DNA of 64,000 bases from CAZACZ01 sp964483695. Lineage in GTDB: Bacteria > Deinococcota > Deinococci > Deinococcales > Trueperaceae. The notes beneath the pieces were generated by a model. That model did not search any database and was not told the DNA's origin. It saw nothing but the letters and a program-made list of their open reading frames with translations. Location of the stretch: positions 34,759 through 98,758 of the forward strand of contig CAZACZ010000004.1 of NCBI GenBank assembly GCA_964483695.1, read 5' to 3'. The position numbers were made by a program, and so were the translations under genes. Of this stretch, positions 46,169 through 54,294 are shown piece after piece. The stretch's first letter is position 1. Each line of letters starts with the position of its first letter.

Positions 46169-47361
46169 ACGACGCCCCGATCCTGGTGGTGAACGCCGGC
46201 AGTTCGAGCCTGAAGGTCAAGCTGGTGCCGCAGGGGCACGCGGTCCTGATCGAGCGCATCGGAGGCGACACGGCGGCGAAGGCGACCTTCGGTTCGCTTC
46301 ACCCCCCGCACCTGGCGCGTCACGACGATGCCTTCGCGTTCGTGGCGGCGGCCTTGCGGGACGCACCGGGCGCGGTCGCTCCCGCCGCGGTCGGGCATCG
46401 GGTGGTCCACGGGGGGACGCGCTACCGCGAACCGGTGGTCATCGACGAGCACGTCGAGCGGGTCATCGAGGAGCTGTGCAGCCTCGCCCCGCTGCACAAC
46501 CCCGCGAACTTGGCTGCGGTGCGGGCCGCGCGCCACGCGCTGCCGGACATCCCACACGTCGCCGTGTTCGACACGGCGTTCCATGCTGGCTTGCCACGCC
46601 ACGCCTACCTCTACGGTTTGCCGCTCTCGTTCGCGCGCGAGGGTGGCGTGCGACGCTACGGGTTCCATGGCACCAGCCACGATTACGTCACGCGCCGCGC
46701 GGCGCGGCTGTTGGGCAGGCAGCGTGAGGAGCTCAAGATCGTCTCCCTGCACCTCGGCAACGGCGCCAGTGCCGCGGCGGTGGCGCACGGCGTATCGGTC
46801 GACACCTCCATGGGCTTCACGCCGATGGAGGGGTTGCTGATGGGCACACGCAGCGGCGACGTCGATCCGGGCGTGGTCTTGCACCTGCTGCGCGAAGGAC
46901 GGACGGCGGCGGAGGTCGACGCGTTGCTCAACCACGGTTCCGGACTGCGCGGCATGTCGCGGGTCTCGAACGACATGCGCGACGTCCGCGCCGCTGCCGA
47001 CGCGGGCAGCGACGACGCCGCGGCCGCGCTCGAGCTCTTCGCCTACCGCGTGCGCAAGACCATCGGAGCCTACGCCGCGGCGATGGGAGGTGTCGACGCC
47101 GTGGTGTTCACCGGGGGGATCGGCGAGAACGACGCTCGCGTGCGGGCCGAGGCGCTCGAGCACCTCGGGTTCCTCGGGGTGCGGGTCGACGAGGTCCGCA
47201 ACGCCGCGGCGCGCGGCGTGGAGGCGCCCATCAGTCCGGCCGGGAGCGAGGTCGTGGTGCTGGTCGTGCCGACCGACGAGGAAGGCGCCATCGCCGACGC
47301 GACGCGCGAGGCGGCGGGGTGGAGCGGCCAGGGCGACGGCCCTTTCGTGGGGCCCGGATGA
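46165..47361 (+). CDS. ackA: acetate kinase
   Basis: It interconverts acetate plus ATP and acetyl phosphate. The 398 residues have LVVNAGSSSLKVKLV at the start, GHRVVHGGTRYREPVV, VFDTAFHAGLP, YGFHGTSHDYV (catalytic His), LHLGNGASAAAV and FTGGIGENDARVR, matching the ASKHA acetate/butyrate kinase pattern. It is coupled to the upstream phosphoesterase. No pta is in the window. Confidence 0.95.
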   Translation: MNDAPILVVNAGSSSLKVKLVPQGHAVLIERIGGDTAAKATFGSLHPPHLARHDDAFAFVAAALRDAPGAVAPAAVGHRVVHGGTRYREPVVIDEHVERVIEELCSLAPLHNPANLAAVRAARHALPDIPHVAVFDTAFHAGLPRHAYLYGLPLSFAREGGVRRYGFHGTSHDYVTRRAARLLGRQREELKIVSLHLGNGASAAAVAHGVSVDTSMGFTPMEGLLMGTRSGDVDPGVVLHLLREGRTAAEVDALLNHGSGLRGMSRVSNDMRDVRAAADAGSDDAAAALELFAYRVRKTIGAYAAAMGGVDAVVFTGGIGENDARVRAEALEHLGFLGVRVDEVRNAAARGVEAPISPAGSEVVVLVVPTDEEGAIADATREAAGWSGQGDGPFVGPG

Positions 47362-47434
47362 TGGGCGAACAGGTGGCACGGCGCCGCGGCGCCGAGGCGT
47401 GGCGCCCGCTCGTGCGGGGCGAAGGAGAGACGAC

Positions 47435-48376
47435 ATGCAGACGCTAGGGATCGACCTCGGCGGCACCAAGATCCTGGCCGCCGTGGTGGAAGACGGCCAG
47501 GTCCGCGCGCGCGAACGAGTAGCGACGCCGCAGACCGGCTTCGAGGACGTGGCCGACGCCATGGCGGCGGCGGCCCGCGCCCTCCTCGAGCGCGGCTTCG
47601 AGGTGAGCGCGGTCGGCGTCGGGTCGCCCGGACCGCTCGACCCCGAGCGGGGCCGGGTGCGCTTCGCCCCCAACATCGCCGGGATGGTCGACGCGCCCAT
47701 CGTCGACGCGCTCGAGCTGCGCTTGGGTCTGCCCGTCACACTGGAGAACGACGCCAACGCGGCGGGGTACGCCGAGCACCTCTACGGTGCCGCGCACGAC
47801 CTCGACTCGAGCGTGTACGTCACCATCTCGACCGGGATCGGGGGTGGCCTGTTCCTCGGCGACCGGGTCATCCGGGGCGCCAACGGTCTGGCCGGGGAGA
47901 TCGGGCACATGACGCTGCTGCCTGGCGGGCCGATGGGCGGCGACGGCCATGGAGGCAGCCTGGAAGCCATCGCGGCCGGCCGGTCGATCGCGCGCGACGC
48001 CAGCTACGCGTACGGTGTCGAGATGGACACGCCCGAGGTGTTCGCCAGGGCCCGGGCCGGCGAGGCCAAGGCGCTCGGCATCGTCGACAACGCGGCCACC
48101 TTCACCGGCATCGGGCTTGCCAACCTGGTGAAGATCTTCGATCCGCAAGGGTTCGTCATCGGCGGCGGCATGAGCGAGGTGGGGTCCTTCTACGTCGACC
48201 GCATCCGCGCCGCCGTCCAGCGCTACCTCGTCGGGTACCCGGAGCCCAAGTTCCGCCTCGCTCGGCTCGGCACCGACGCCGGGGTCATCGGAGCGGCCGC
48301 GGTGGCCGCCATGGAGGGCGCCGCGCGGCGGGCCGCGTCGGGTACGGCGTCGGTCGGCGGAGAGGACGCTTCGTGA
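47435..48376 (+). CDS. glk: ROK family sugar kinase, probably glucokinase
   Basis: The 313 residues have GIDLGGTKILAAVVEDG (phosphate 1), VGVGSPGPLD, LENDANAAGYAEHLYGA (sugar and catalytic Asp), ISTGIGGGLFLGDR and the ROK hinge. The usual zinc motif CxCGxxGCxE is replaced by GGDGHGGSLE, so the three cysteines are gone. It probably phosphorylates glucose or another hexose for glycolysis. The ATG at 47435 follows AAGGAGAG. It overlaps the next gene by GTGA. Confidence 0.87.
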   Translation: MQTLGIDLGGTKILAAVVEDGQVRARERVATPQTGFEDVADAMAAAARALLERGFEVSAVGVGSPGPLDPERGRVRFAPNIAGMVDAPIVDALELRLGLPVTLENDANAAGYAEHLYGAAHDLDSSVYVTISTGIGGGLFLGDRVIRGANGLAGEIGHMTLLPGGPMGGDGHGGSLEAIAAGRSIARDASYAYGVEMDTPEVFARARAGEAKALGIVDNAATFTGIGLANLVKIFDPQGFVIGGGMSEVGSFYVDRIRAAVQRYLVGYPEPKFRLARLGTDAGVIGAAAVAAMEGAARRAASGTASVGGEDAS

Positions 48377-48903
48377 CCCTCGACTTGCTGCTGGCGGCCG
48401 CCATCATCTTCGGGCTGCGCATCACCGACGTCTCGCTCGGCACCTTGCGCATCGGCTTCCTGGTGCGCGGCCAGCGTCGTCTGGCGGGGCTGTTCGGCTT
48501 CTTCGAGTCGCTGGTGTGGCTGCTGGCGGCGGCGCAGGTCCTCACCCACCTCGACAGCCCGGTGAAGTTCGTGGCGTACGCCGGCGGCTACGCGGCCGGC
48601 ACCATGCTCGGCGTCAGCATCGAGCGCTGGCTGGCGATCGGGGACACGTTGATGCGCGTGGTCGCGCCGGTGGATTCGCCGGCGCTCGACGAGGCGCTGC
48701 GCGCGGCCGGCTTCTACGTCACCGTGTTGAACGCCCGCGGCCGCGACGGCGACGTCCGCGTGTCGTTCACCATCCTGCCGCGAAGACGCATGCAGGAAGC
48801 GCTGCGGCTCGTCGGCCGCGTCAACCCGAGTGCGTTCGTCACCTTCGAGCCCACCACGCCGGTGCGGCCGGGGAACCCCGCCGCGAACGCCATCCGGAAG
48901 TGA
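48373..48903 (+). CDS. UPF0316 membrane protein (DUF5698/DUF2179)
   Basis: Of 176 residues, the first 100 or so form three hydrophobic helices with RITDVSLGTLRIGFLVRGQR and FFESLVWLLAAAQVL, and the rest is a DUF2179 (ACT-like) cytosolic domain (VLNARGRDGDVRVSFTILPR, then RRMQEALRLV). The family has no established function. The GTG start overlaps the ROK kinase stop. Confidence 0.85.
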   Translation: MTLDLLLAAAIIFGLRITDVSLGTLRIGFLVRGQRRLAGLFGFFESLVWLLAAAQVLTHLDSPVKFVAYAGGYAAGTMLGVSIERWLAIGDTLMRVVAPVDSPALDEALRAAGFYVTVLNARGRDGDVRVSFTILPRRRMQEALRLVGRVNPSAFVTFEPTTPVRPGNPAANAIRK

Positions 48904-48913
48904 CGCGAGCAGG

Positions 48914-49561
48914 TCAGTCGGCGGCCTCGGGGACCGCCGGGGTGATGCGCACGAGCGCTCCTCGAGCATCGACGCGGAGCCGCACCGGGCTCCCCAGCAC
49001 CTGCCCGGCGCGCGCATCGAGTTCCGGCGCACCGTGCTCGGCGGCGTCGTGGACCACCACGGGCCGCGCGTCGAGCGCGAGGCTCCGGCGCGCGCGCAAG
49101 CGCGCCATCACGGCGTCGACGCTCCAGTCGTCCGCGTAGAGGCGCTTCCAGGCCAACAACGCAGGACGTCCGCGAGCCGCGGTAGGCGACGGACCCACGC
49201 CCGCCCGGCGCACGACCACGGTCGACGCCAACCCCTCGAGACCGGCGTAGAACGCGTCGATCGCCTCGTCGAGCAGGAAGCTCTGTGCGATCGCTTCGGC
49301 GGCCGCTTCCGCCGCTTCTTCGACGAGGTCTTCGTCGGGATCGTCGGGGTCGACCCCGACGAACGCCTCGCGCAGGCGCGCAGGTAGGTTGGTGAAGCGG
49401 TAGAAGCGCTCTTCCAGCGCCGCGGGCACCACCAGCCATCCGCACGGCATCCCCGCGGTCAGTAGACGCTGCATGGCCAGGATCTCGGGCTCTGCGGCGA
49501 CCTCGGCCTCGGTCAGCAGGTCGAGGACGCCGGCGCGCAACGCGGGGGCAGGTACGGCCAT
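48914..49561 (-). CDS. hypothetical protein
   Basis: The 215 residues have no recognised motif, signal or membrane helix. The middle is acidic (GVDPDDPDEDLVEEAAEAAA), and the rest is Ala/Leu/Arg rich with mixed alpha and beta character. The ATG at 49561 is 6 nt after TAGCAT (49573-49568), a leaderless arrangement that supports it being a real gene. It is divergent from the PASTA gene. Confidence 0.75.
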   Translation of the reverse strand: MAVPAPALRAGVLDLLTEAEVAAEPEILAMQRLLTAGMPCGWLVVPAALEERFYRFTNLPARLREAFVGVDPDDPDEDLVEEAAEAAAEAIAQSFLLDEAIDAFYAGLEGLASTVVVRRAGVGPSPTAARGRPALLAWKRLYADDWSVDAVMARLRARRSLALDARPVVVHDAAEHGAPELDARAGQVLGSPVRLRVDARGALVRITPAVPEAAD

Positions 49562-49567
49562 GCGCCC

Positions 49568-49573
49568 ATGCTA
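49568..49573 (-). promoter_or_regulatory. -10 box of hypothetical gene (leaderless)
   Basis: TGCGCC is not present; the -10 itself is TAGCAT, lying 6 nt before the ATG at 49561. Confidence 0.5.
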
Positions 49574-49709
49574 CGCCTGCCACCTCCGCACCCGGTGACG
49601 AGCGGGCCCACCGCTGGCCGTCCAAGAGACGCGCCTTCGACGACGGGTTGCGAGGCGGAGTCGCGTCCGGGACGGCGCTCGCGGCTCATGTCCGGCACAC
49701 CGCCCATGG

Positions 49710-49715
49710 TAGACT
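49710..49715 (+). promoter_or_regulatory. -10 box of PASTA gene (leaderless)
   Basis: TAGACT, exactly 7 nt before the GTG at 49723. Confidence 0.65.
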
Positions 49716-49722
49716 GGCGGGC

Positions 49723-51009
49723 GTGCCCGCGCTTCGCTCGACCGAGACGCCATCGCCGCAGCCGCGGCGGGCGTGGGTGTGGTTGGCGGTCGCCGCTTCC
49801 CTCCTGGTCGTCGCCAGCGCCGCCACCATCGCCAACCTCGGGCGGTACCTGAGCGTCGACGAGGTGCGCATGCCCGACGTCGTCGGTATGCCCCACGAGT
49901 CCGCCGCGCAGGTGCTGCGGCGGGAGGGGCTCGTCCCGCTGACGTTCGTGGAGTACGTGGTGGGCGTCGCCGCCAACAGCGTCAGCTCGCAGTCCCCCGA
50001 TGCCGGTGCGGTGGTGAAGCGCGGCCGGACGGTGCACCTGGGCGTCAACACCCCGCCAGCGGAGGCGCGTATCCCCGACCTGCTCGGCATGCCCGAGAGC
50101 GATGCGCTCCGGCGTGTGGCCGACCTGAACCTCCCGGTCGGCACCGTGACGTACGCCTTCGACGCTCGCTCCGCCGGTACGGTGGTCGGGCAGACCCCGG
50201 AAGGCGGCGCCCGGTTGGGCGCGGGACAGCGCCTCGACCTGGTGGTGAGCGCCGGTCGGGAACGTGCGCCCGTCACCCTTCCGGCGTTGGACGGGATGGA
50301 CGTGGACGCGGCCGTGCAACGGCTCCGCGAGCTCGGCTTCGGCCGGGTCGAGACGCTGCCGTCCGCGGTGAGCTTCACCCGCCCACGCACCGTCGTCGCG
50401 ATGCACCCCCCCGCCGGCGAGGCGGTGCCTCCGAGCACCCCCGTGGTGCTGCACTATGCGCTCTCGTCCGCCACGGTGGTGAGCGTTCCCGACGTCGTCG
50501 GGATGCCGCAGTGGCGCGCGCAGTTGGCGCTGCAGGCGGCGCAGCTGCGGATCGGCGAGGTCACCTACGTCGAGGACCCCGCCCAGCCGCAGGGCGTCGT
50601 CGCGGTGCGCCCGACCGGCTACACGCTCCCCGGCACGCCGGTGCTGCTGACGGTGAACGGCGCGCCGCCGACCCTACCGCTGCCCGGGTTCGACCTGCCC
50701 GACGTGACGCGCGGCGGTGACCTAGACCCACGCGGCGCCGGAGGTGCGGCGGGCCCGACCGGACCGATGGAAGCCGGTGGCCGCGCAGTGCCGTTCACCT
50801 TCGATCCGACGTTCATGGGGGTGCGTCGCTTGCTCGAGCAGCCGTACCAGTTGCGGCTCGTGGTCAGCGACGACCGCGGGGAGCGCACCGCCCTCGAGCG
50901 GCGCCTCGCCGCCGGCGAAGTGGTGTCCACGACCGTGGTGGTGTACGGCGACGCGCCGCTGTTGCAGACGTACATCGACGACGTCTTCTTCCAGGCGTGG
51001 CGCCCTTGA
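49723..51009 (+). CDS. membrane-anchored PASTA-domain protein without kinase
   Basis: The 428 residues have a short cytoplasmic N-terminus, one transmembrane helix (about 20-40, WVWLAVAASLLVVASAATIA) and four consecutive PASTA domains outside (about 48-330): RMPDVVGMPHESAAQVLRRE, RIPDLLGMPESDALRRVADL, TLPALDGMDVDAAVQRLREL and SVPDVVGMPQWRAQLALQAA. A C-terminal region of about 90 residues follows. PASTA repeats bind peptidoglycan fragments, usually on Ser/Thr kinases, but none is attached or adjacent here. The GTG at 49723 follows TAGACT by 7 nt. The next gene encodes the pseudo-E2 protein. Confidence 0.88.
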   Translation: MPALRSTETPSPQPRRAWVWLAVAASLLVVASAATIANLGRYLSVDEVRMPDVVGMPHESAAQVLRREGLVPLTFVEYVVGVAANSVSSQSPDAGAVVKRGRTVHLGVNTPPAEARIPDLLGMPESDALRRVADLNLPVGTVTYAFDARSAGTVVGQTPEGGARLGAGQRLDLVVSAGRERAPVTLPALDGMDVDAAVQRLRELGFGRVETLPSAVSFTRPRTVVAMHPPAGEAVPPSTPVVLHYALSSATVVSVPDVVGMPQWRAQLALQAAQLRIGEVTYVEDPAQPQGVVAVRPTGYTLPGTPVLLTVNGAPPTLPLPGFDLPDVTRGGDLDPRGAGGAAGPTGPMEAGGRAVPFTFDPTFMGVRRLLEQPYQLRLVVSDDRGERTALERRLAAGEVVSTTVVVYGDAPLLQTYIDDVFFQAWRP

Positions 51010-51038
51010 GGGGCGCCGGTCTGGCGGAACGCGTCTTG

Positions 51039-51044
51039 TATACT
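51039..51044 (+). promoter_or_regulatory. -10 box upstream of E3-binding-domain gene
   Basis: TATACT lies 5 nt before a GTG (51050) that opens a 29-codon frame overlapping the next gene, and 92 nt before that gene's own GTG. Confidence 0.6.
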
Positions 51045-51049
51045 CGCCG

Positions 51050-51139
51050 GTGACGACCGCATCGCAGCGTGAGCGGGGTGGCACCGGGGCCGCAGCCGAC
51101 CGCCGTCCGTTGCGTTCCCCGCAAGGAGGAGAGCCGTGA
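51050..51139 (+). CDS. possible upstream reading frame (leader peptide)
   Basis: A frame of 29 codons begins with GTG 5 nt after TATACT and ends at a TGA that overlaps the GTG of the next gene (GTGA). The peptide starts VTTASQRERGGTGAAADRRP and ends SPQGGEP. It may couple translation of the E3-binding-domain protein to leaderless initiation. No other evidence for expression. Confidence 0.35.
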   Translation: MTTASQRERGGTGAAADRRPLRSPQGGEP

Positions 51140-52998
51140 GCGAACCCGACATCTCGACGCTGGCCAGGCGCTTGGCGGAGCAGAACAACGTCGACTGGCG
51201 ATCCCTCAAGGGTAGTGGACCGAGTGGGAAAGTCGTGGAGCGCGACGTGCTCGATTACCTGGCGCGCGTGATGGCGGGCGAGGAGTCGCTCGACCCGACG
51301 CCCGAGCCGCTGCCCGAGGGCATGCAAGCGTGGCCGGACCAGGATCTGCGTTCGTTCCAGCAGGGGCTCGGGGAGAGCGCGTCGAGCATCCAGGAGGTGC
51401 GTAGCCACCTCGCTGCCGCGGCCCCCGGGGGCCTCGCCGAGGCGGACGCCGACGAGACCGCGTTCCCGGATGCCGACGCCGAGGCGGAGTTCGGCGCGGC
51501 GGAGCACGCCGCCGACGCCGGATCGGCGCCCAGCGACATCGACGACGACCTGCAGTTCGAGCAGGACGTGGCGGGCGTGCGCATGGCGGGCTTGGCCGCT
51601 GGGGCCGCCGCGGCCGACGGGGCACCCATCGACGAGGACATCTTCCTCTTCGACGACGACGAAGACGCCCGCGACGCAGCGCCGGGCGATGGCGACCAAG
51701 GACCGGAACCGCTCTTCGGAGAGGGAACGCGGGCCGCGTTCGGCGCCGGGCAGGACGAGGCGGTGAGCTTCGGCGTGGACGCCGACGTACCCACGGCCCA
51801 CGACGGATGGGACGGCGGGGGAGCGACGATCGGCTTCGTCCCGGCCTCCTCCTCGGGCGCGTCGGACGACAGCGACGAACTGCTCCTGGTCGACGGCGAC
51901 GACGAGGATGCCATCGATGGTGCGAGCGGGTTCGACGTCGGCTCGCTCGGCGATGACGCCAGCGTAGGCGCTGGGCACCGCCCCGACGCGGCAGCAGGGG
52001 AGCGGGAAGCGCCAACATGGGCGGGCGAGGAGTTGCGGATCGGCCACGACGCCTTCGGTCTGGACGACGAAGCCGACGACCGCTCGGCCGACGACCTCTG
52101 GGTGGCCGGCGCCGCGGACGACGTCGAACCCGAGGCCCGGGCCGGCGACGGCGCATCGGGTGTCCTCCACGAGGCGGGAACCGGCGACGACCTGTGGGAC
52201 CGGCGCGAAGACGACGGTCCGGCGGGCGACGCCTGGGCGGAAGTGACCTGGAACGGCGCCGATGAGGACGCAGCCGGCACGGCCGAGCCGCAGCAGGGCG
52301 TCGACGAACCGTCGATGGTGGAGGCGCAGGCAAGCGCCGGCGAGGACGCCGCGCCGCAGCAGGACGAGGTGGCCTCGGTCACGCCGGACTGGGTCGAGGA
52401 GGACCTCGAAGCCCCCGTCCATGCGGTCGAGGAAGCCGCGGCGCTCGCTGCCGGCGGCGTAGCGCGGCTGAGCGCGTCGGCGCTGCCGCTGGCCCGCACC
52501 ACCCCCTTGCTGCGCAGGCACATCGACGTCAGCGCGCTGGCGGCCGCGCAGCTCGCGGTCGGCCAGGAACTGGGCGACGAAGAGCCGCTCGGCGCCGCTG
52601 CGTTCCTCTTGCGCGCCGTCGCCAAGGCCGCGCGCGACGTCGACTTCGGCGGCGGCCAGGTCGCGTTGGCCGTCCTCGACGAGGCGGTGCGTCTGGTGCG
52701 TGTCGACGACGCGGCGACCAGGTCCTTCGGCTCGTTGGTGACCGAGGTGCGCCGTGCCGTGGTGGAGGAGGACGAGGCCGGGCTGGTGGCTGCCGACCTC
52801 AGTGGCCTCGACCTCGACGAGGTCGTGCTCGACGTGGGAGCGCCGGTGGTGACGCTCGGCCGGATCCTGTACGACAACCAGCGCGGCGCGTACCGGAGCA
52901 CGCTCTCGTTGGCCGGCGAGCTACCGCTGGATCAGGGCGCGCGCTTGCTGGCGCGTGTCGCCGACCTGCTCGATGCTCCCGTGCGCTTGGTGCTCTGA
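51136..52998 (+). CDS. E3-binding-domain protein with inactive E2-like C-terminus
   Basis: Residues about 4-48 form a peripheral-subunit-binding (E3-binding) domain: STLARRLAEQNNVDWRSLKG, then SGPSGKVVERDVLDYLARV. Residues about 50-430 are an unusually long acidic, low-complexity linker. Residues about 440-620 resemble the 2-oxoacid dehydrogenase acyltransferase fold (TTPLLRRHIDVSALAAAQL, AAAFLLRAVAKAARDV, and the end GARLLARVADLLDAPVRLVL). The catalytic HRxxDG motif appears as ELPLDQG, so His and Arg are absent, and there is no lipoyl domain. It cannot be a working E2. A scaffold or regulator that binds E1/E3 is plausible. The GTG at 51136 has GGAGGAG. No pdh genes are in the window. Confidence 0.8.
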   Translation: MSEPDISTLARRLAEQNNVDWRSLKGSGPSGKVVERDVLDYLARVMAGEESLDPTPEPLPEGMQAWPDQDLRSFQQGLGESASSIQEVRSHLAAAAPGGLAEADADETAFPDADAEAEFGAAEHAADAGSAPSDIDDDLQFEQDVAGVRMAGLAAGAAAADGAPIDEDIFLFDDDEDARDAAPGDGDQGPEPLFGEGTRAAFGAGQDEAVSFGVDADVPTAHDGWDGGGATIGFVPASSSGASDDSDELLLVDGDDEDAIDGASGFDVGSLGDDASVGAGHRPDAAAGEREAPTWAGEELRIGHDAFGLDDEADDRSADDLWVAGAADDVEPEARAGDGASGVLHEAGTGDDLWDRREDDGPAGDAWAEVTWNGADEDAAGTAEPQQGVDEPSMVEAQASAGEDAAPQQDEVASVTPDWVEEDLEAPVHAVEEAAALAAGGVARLSASALPLARTTPLLRRHIDVSALAAAQLAVGQELGDEEPLGAAAFLLRAVAKAARDVDFGGGQVALAVLDEAVRLVRVDDAATRSFGSLVTEVRRAVVEEDEAGLVAADLSGLDLDEVVLDVGAPVVTLGRILYDNQRGAYRSTLSLAGELPLDQGARLLARVADLLDAPVRLVL

Positions 52999-53004
52999 CC
53001 CGCA

Positions 53005-53280
53005 CTACCCCGCGGTAGTCGCGGCGCGCGGTTCCAGCGGCACGAGCAAGCACAACACCGGGTACCCGACGGCGGTGACGCCGAGCGAGAGTACGGCCGA
53101 TAGTGCGTAGAGGACACGGACGTTCCGTGGACGGGTGCCGACGAAGGCGGCGATGCCGCCGCACAGGCCGCCGAGCACCCGTTGCGTCCGCGAGCGGCGC
53201 AAGGGCGCGCTAGCGACGGGCCGGCGAGCACGACGTTGGTGATGCGGCAGGGCGTCGGGAACGAAGTCTGGGTCGGGCAC
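53005..53280 (-). CDS. PspC domain protein
   Basis: The 91 residues have a basic N-terminus, then the PspC pattern SRTQRVLGGLCGGIAAFVGT followed by a transmembrane segment (LYALSAVLSLGVTAVGYPVL). PspC proteins sit in the inner membrane and often act in envelope-stress responses. No pspA is visible. The GTG at 53280 is behind TAGGAGG. It lies 8 nt after the DUF309 gene and is likely co-transcribed. Confidence 0.82.
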   Translation of the reverse strand: MPDPDFVPDALPHHQRRARRPVASAPLRRSRTQRVLGGLCGGIAAFVGTRPRNVRVLYALSAVLSLGVTAVGYPVLCLLVPLEPRAATTAG

Positions 53281-53288
53281 GGAACCTC

Positions 53289-53642
53289 CTACGAGGCGGG
53301 CGGATGGCCGGGTCGGACGATCGCCAAACGGGGTGCGTAGGCGCGGTCGCGCAGCGCGCGATGGACCCGCGCCTCCACTTCGCGCACGTCCACGCCGGCG
53401 TACCGGTCGGGCACCACAGCCAAGTGGCGCAGCGCCTTGGCGTAGTTGCGCCGGCCGCCGCGAGCGCTACCCAGCGCCCGCGCCTTGTGCAGGGCGGCGG
53501 CCAGCAGGATCATCCCGGCGAGGAAGTGGCGCTCCAGTCCGTCGGCGCCGCGCCACGAGTCTTCCAGCGCTTCGTGGCAGTGCCAGTACTCGCCCTCGTC
53601 GAACAGAGCGACCGCGCGGCGCCACGTGTCCGGGTCGATCAC
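53289..53642 (-). CDS. DUF309 protein
   Basis: The 117-residue helical protein carries the family signature ALFDEGEYWHCHEALEDSWR (conserved acidic and His residues that could bind a metal) and LERHFLAGMILLAAALHKAR. The function of the family is not established. The GTG at 53642 is 6 nt after TATACT (53654-53649). The adjacent GTG at 53645 is an alternative. It is divergent from ubiX, with only 40 nt between the two start codons. Confidence 0.85.
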   Translation of the reverse strand: MIDPDTWRRAVALFDEGEYWHCHEALEDSWRGADGLERHFLAGMILLAAALHKARALGSARGGRRNYAKALRHLAVVPDRYAGVDVREVEARVHRALRDRAYAPRLAIVRPGHPPAS

Positions 53643-53648
53643 CACACG

Positions 53649-53654
53649 AGTATA
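53649..53654 (-). promoter_or_regulatory. -10 box of DUF309 gene (leaderless)
   Basis: TATACT, 6 nt before the GTG at 53642. Confidence 0.6.
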
Positions 53655-53670
53655 CGGGGCGACGCTGCGG

Positions 53671-53676
53671 TACCCT
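53671..53676 (+). promoter_or_regulatory. -10 box of ubiX-ispD-ispE (leaderless)
   Basis: TACCCT, 6 nt before the GTG at 53683. The -10 boxes of the two divergent genes are 16 nt apart. Confidence 0.55.
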
Positions 53677-53682
53677 GACGAC

Positions 53683-54294
53683 GTGTCTCCCGAATCGTCT
53701 CCCGGTCCGCCCGACCGGCCTCCCGCCCCGCGCCGGCTGGTCGTCGGGGTCAGCGGCGGCAGCGGCATGGCGTACGCCCGCGACGTGCTCCGAACGCTGC
53801 ACGGTGCAGGGGCGCACGTCGACCTGGTGGTCTCCAACGGCGCCAAGCACGTCATCGCCGTCGAGCTCGATGGTGCGCTGAACGACCTCGAGGCTTGGGC
53901 CGACGTGGTGCACAAGGACGCCGACCTGGGCGCTCCGATCGCGTCGGGCAGCCACCGATTCGACGGCATGGTGATCGTGCCGTGCAGTGCGGGTACCCTG
54001 GCGAAGGTCGCACAGGGGTTCACCGACACGTTGCTGACGCGCGCCGCGCACGTCACGTTGAAGGAACGCCGACCGCTGGTACTGGTGGTGCGGGAGGCGC
54101 CCTACTCGCGTCCGATGCTGGTGAACATGCTGGCGGCGCACGACGCCGGCGCCGTGGTGATCCCGGCATCGCCGGGTTTCTACCATCGGCCCGTGACCAT
54201 CGACGACCTTCTCGGCAGCGTCACGGCGCGCGTGCTCGACCACCTTGGCGTGGCGCACGCGCGCGTGCCGCGGTGGAAGCAGGAGGAGCCGTGA
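53683..54294 (+). CDS. ubiX: flavin prenyltransferase UbiX
   Basis: It joins dimethylallyl phosphate to FMN, making prenyl-FMN, the cofactor of UbiD decarboxylases used in quinone synthesis. The 203 residues show VVGVSGGSGMAYARDVLRTL, VPCSAGTLAKVAQGFTDTLL (FMN site) and REAPYSRPMLVNMLAAHDAG, IPASPGFYHRP. The GTG at 53683 is 6 nt after TACCCT, so leaderless. It overlaps ispD by GTGA, placing prenyl-FMN synthesis in an operon with two isoprenoid-precursor genes. Confidence 0.93.
   Translation: MSPESSPGPPDRPPAPRRLVVGVSGGSGMAYARDVLRTLHGAGAHVDLVVSNGAKHVIAVELDGALNDLEAWADVVHKDADLGAPIASGSHRFDGMVIVPCSAGTLAKVAQGFTDTLLTRAAHVTLKERRPLVLVVREAPYSRPMLVNMLAAHDAGAVVIPASPGFYHRPVTIDDLLGSVTARVLDHLGVAHARVPRWKQEEP

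Noticed and set aside
51136..52998. Functional dihydrolipoamide acyltransferase (E2)
   Set aside because: No lipoyl domain, no HRxxDG active site, and no dehydrogenase genes nearby.
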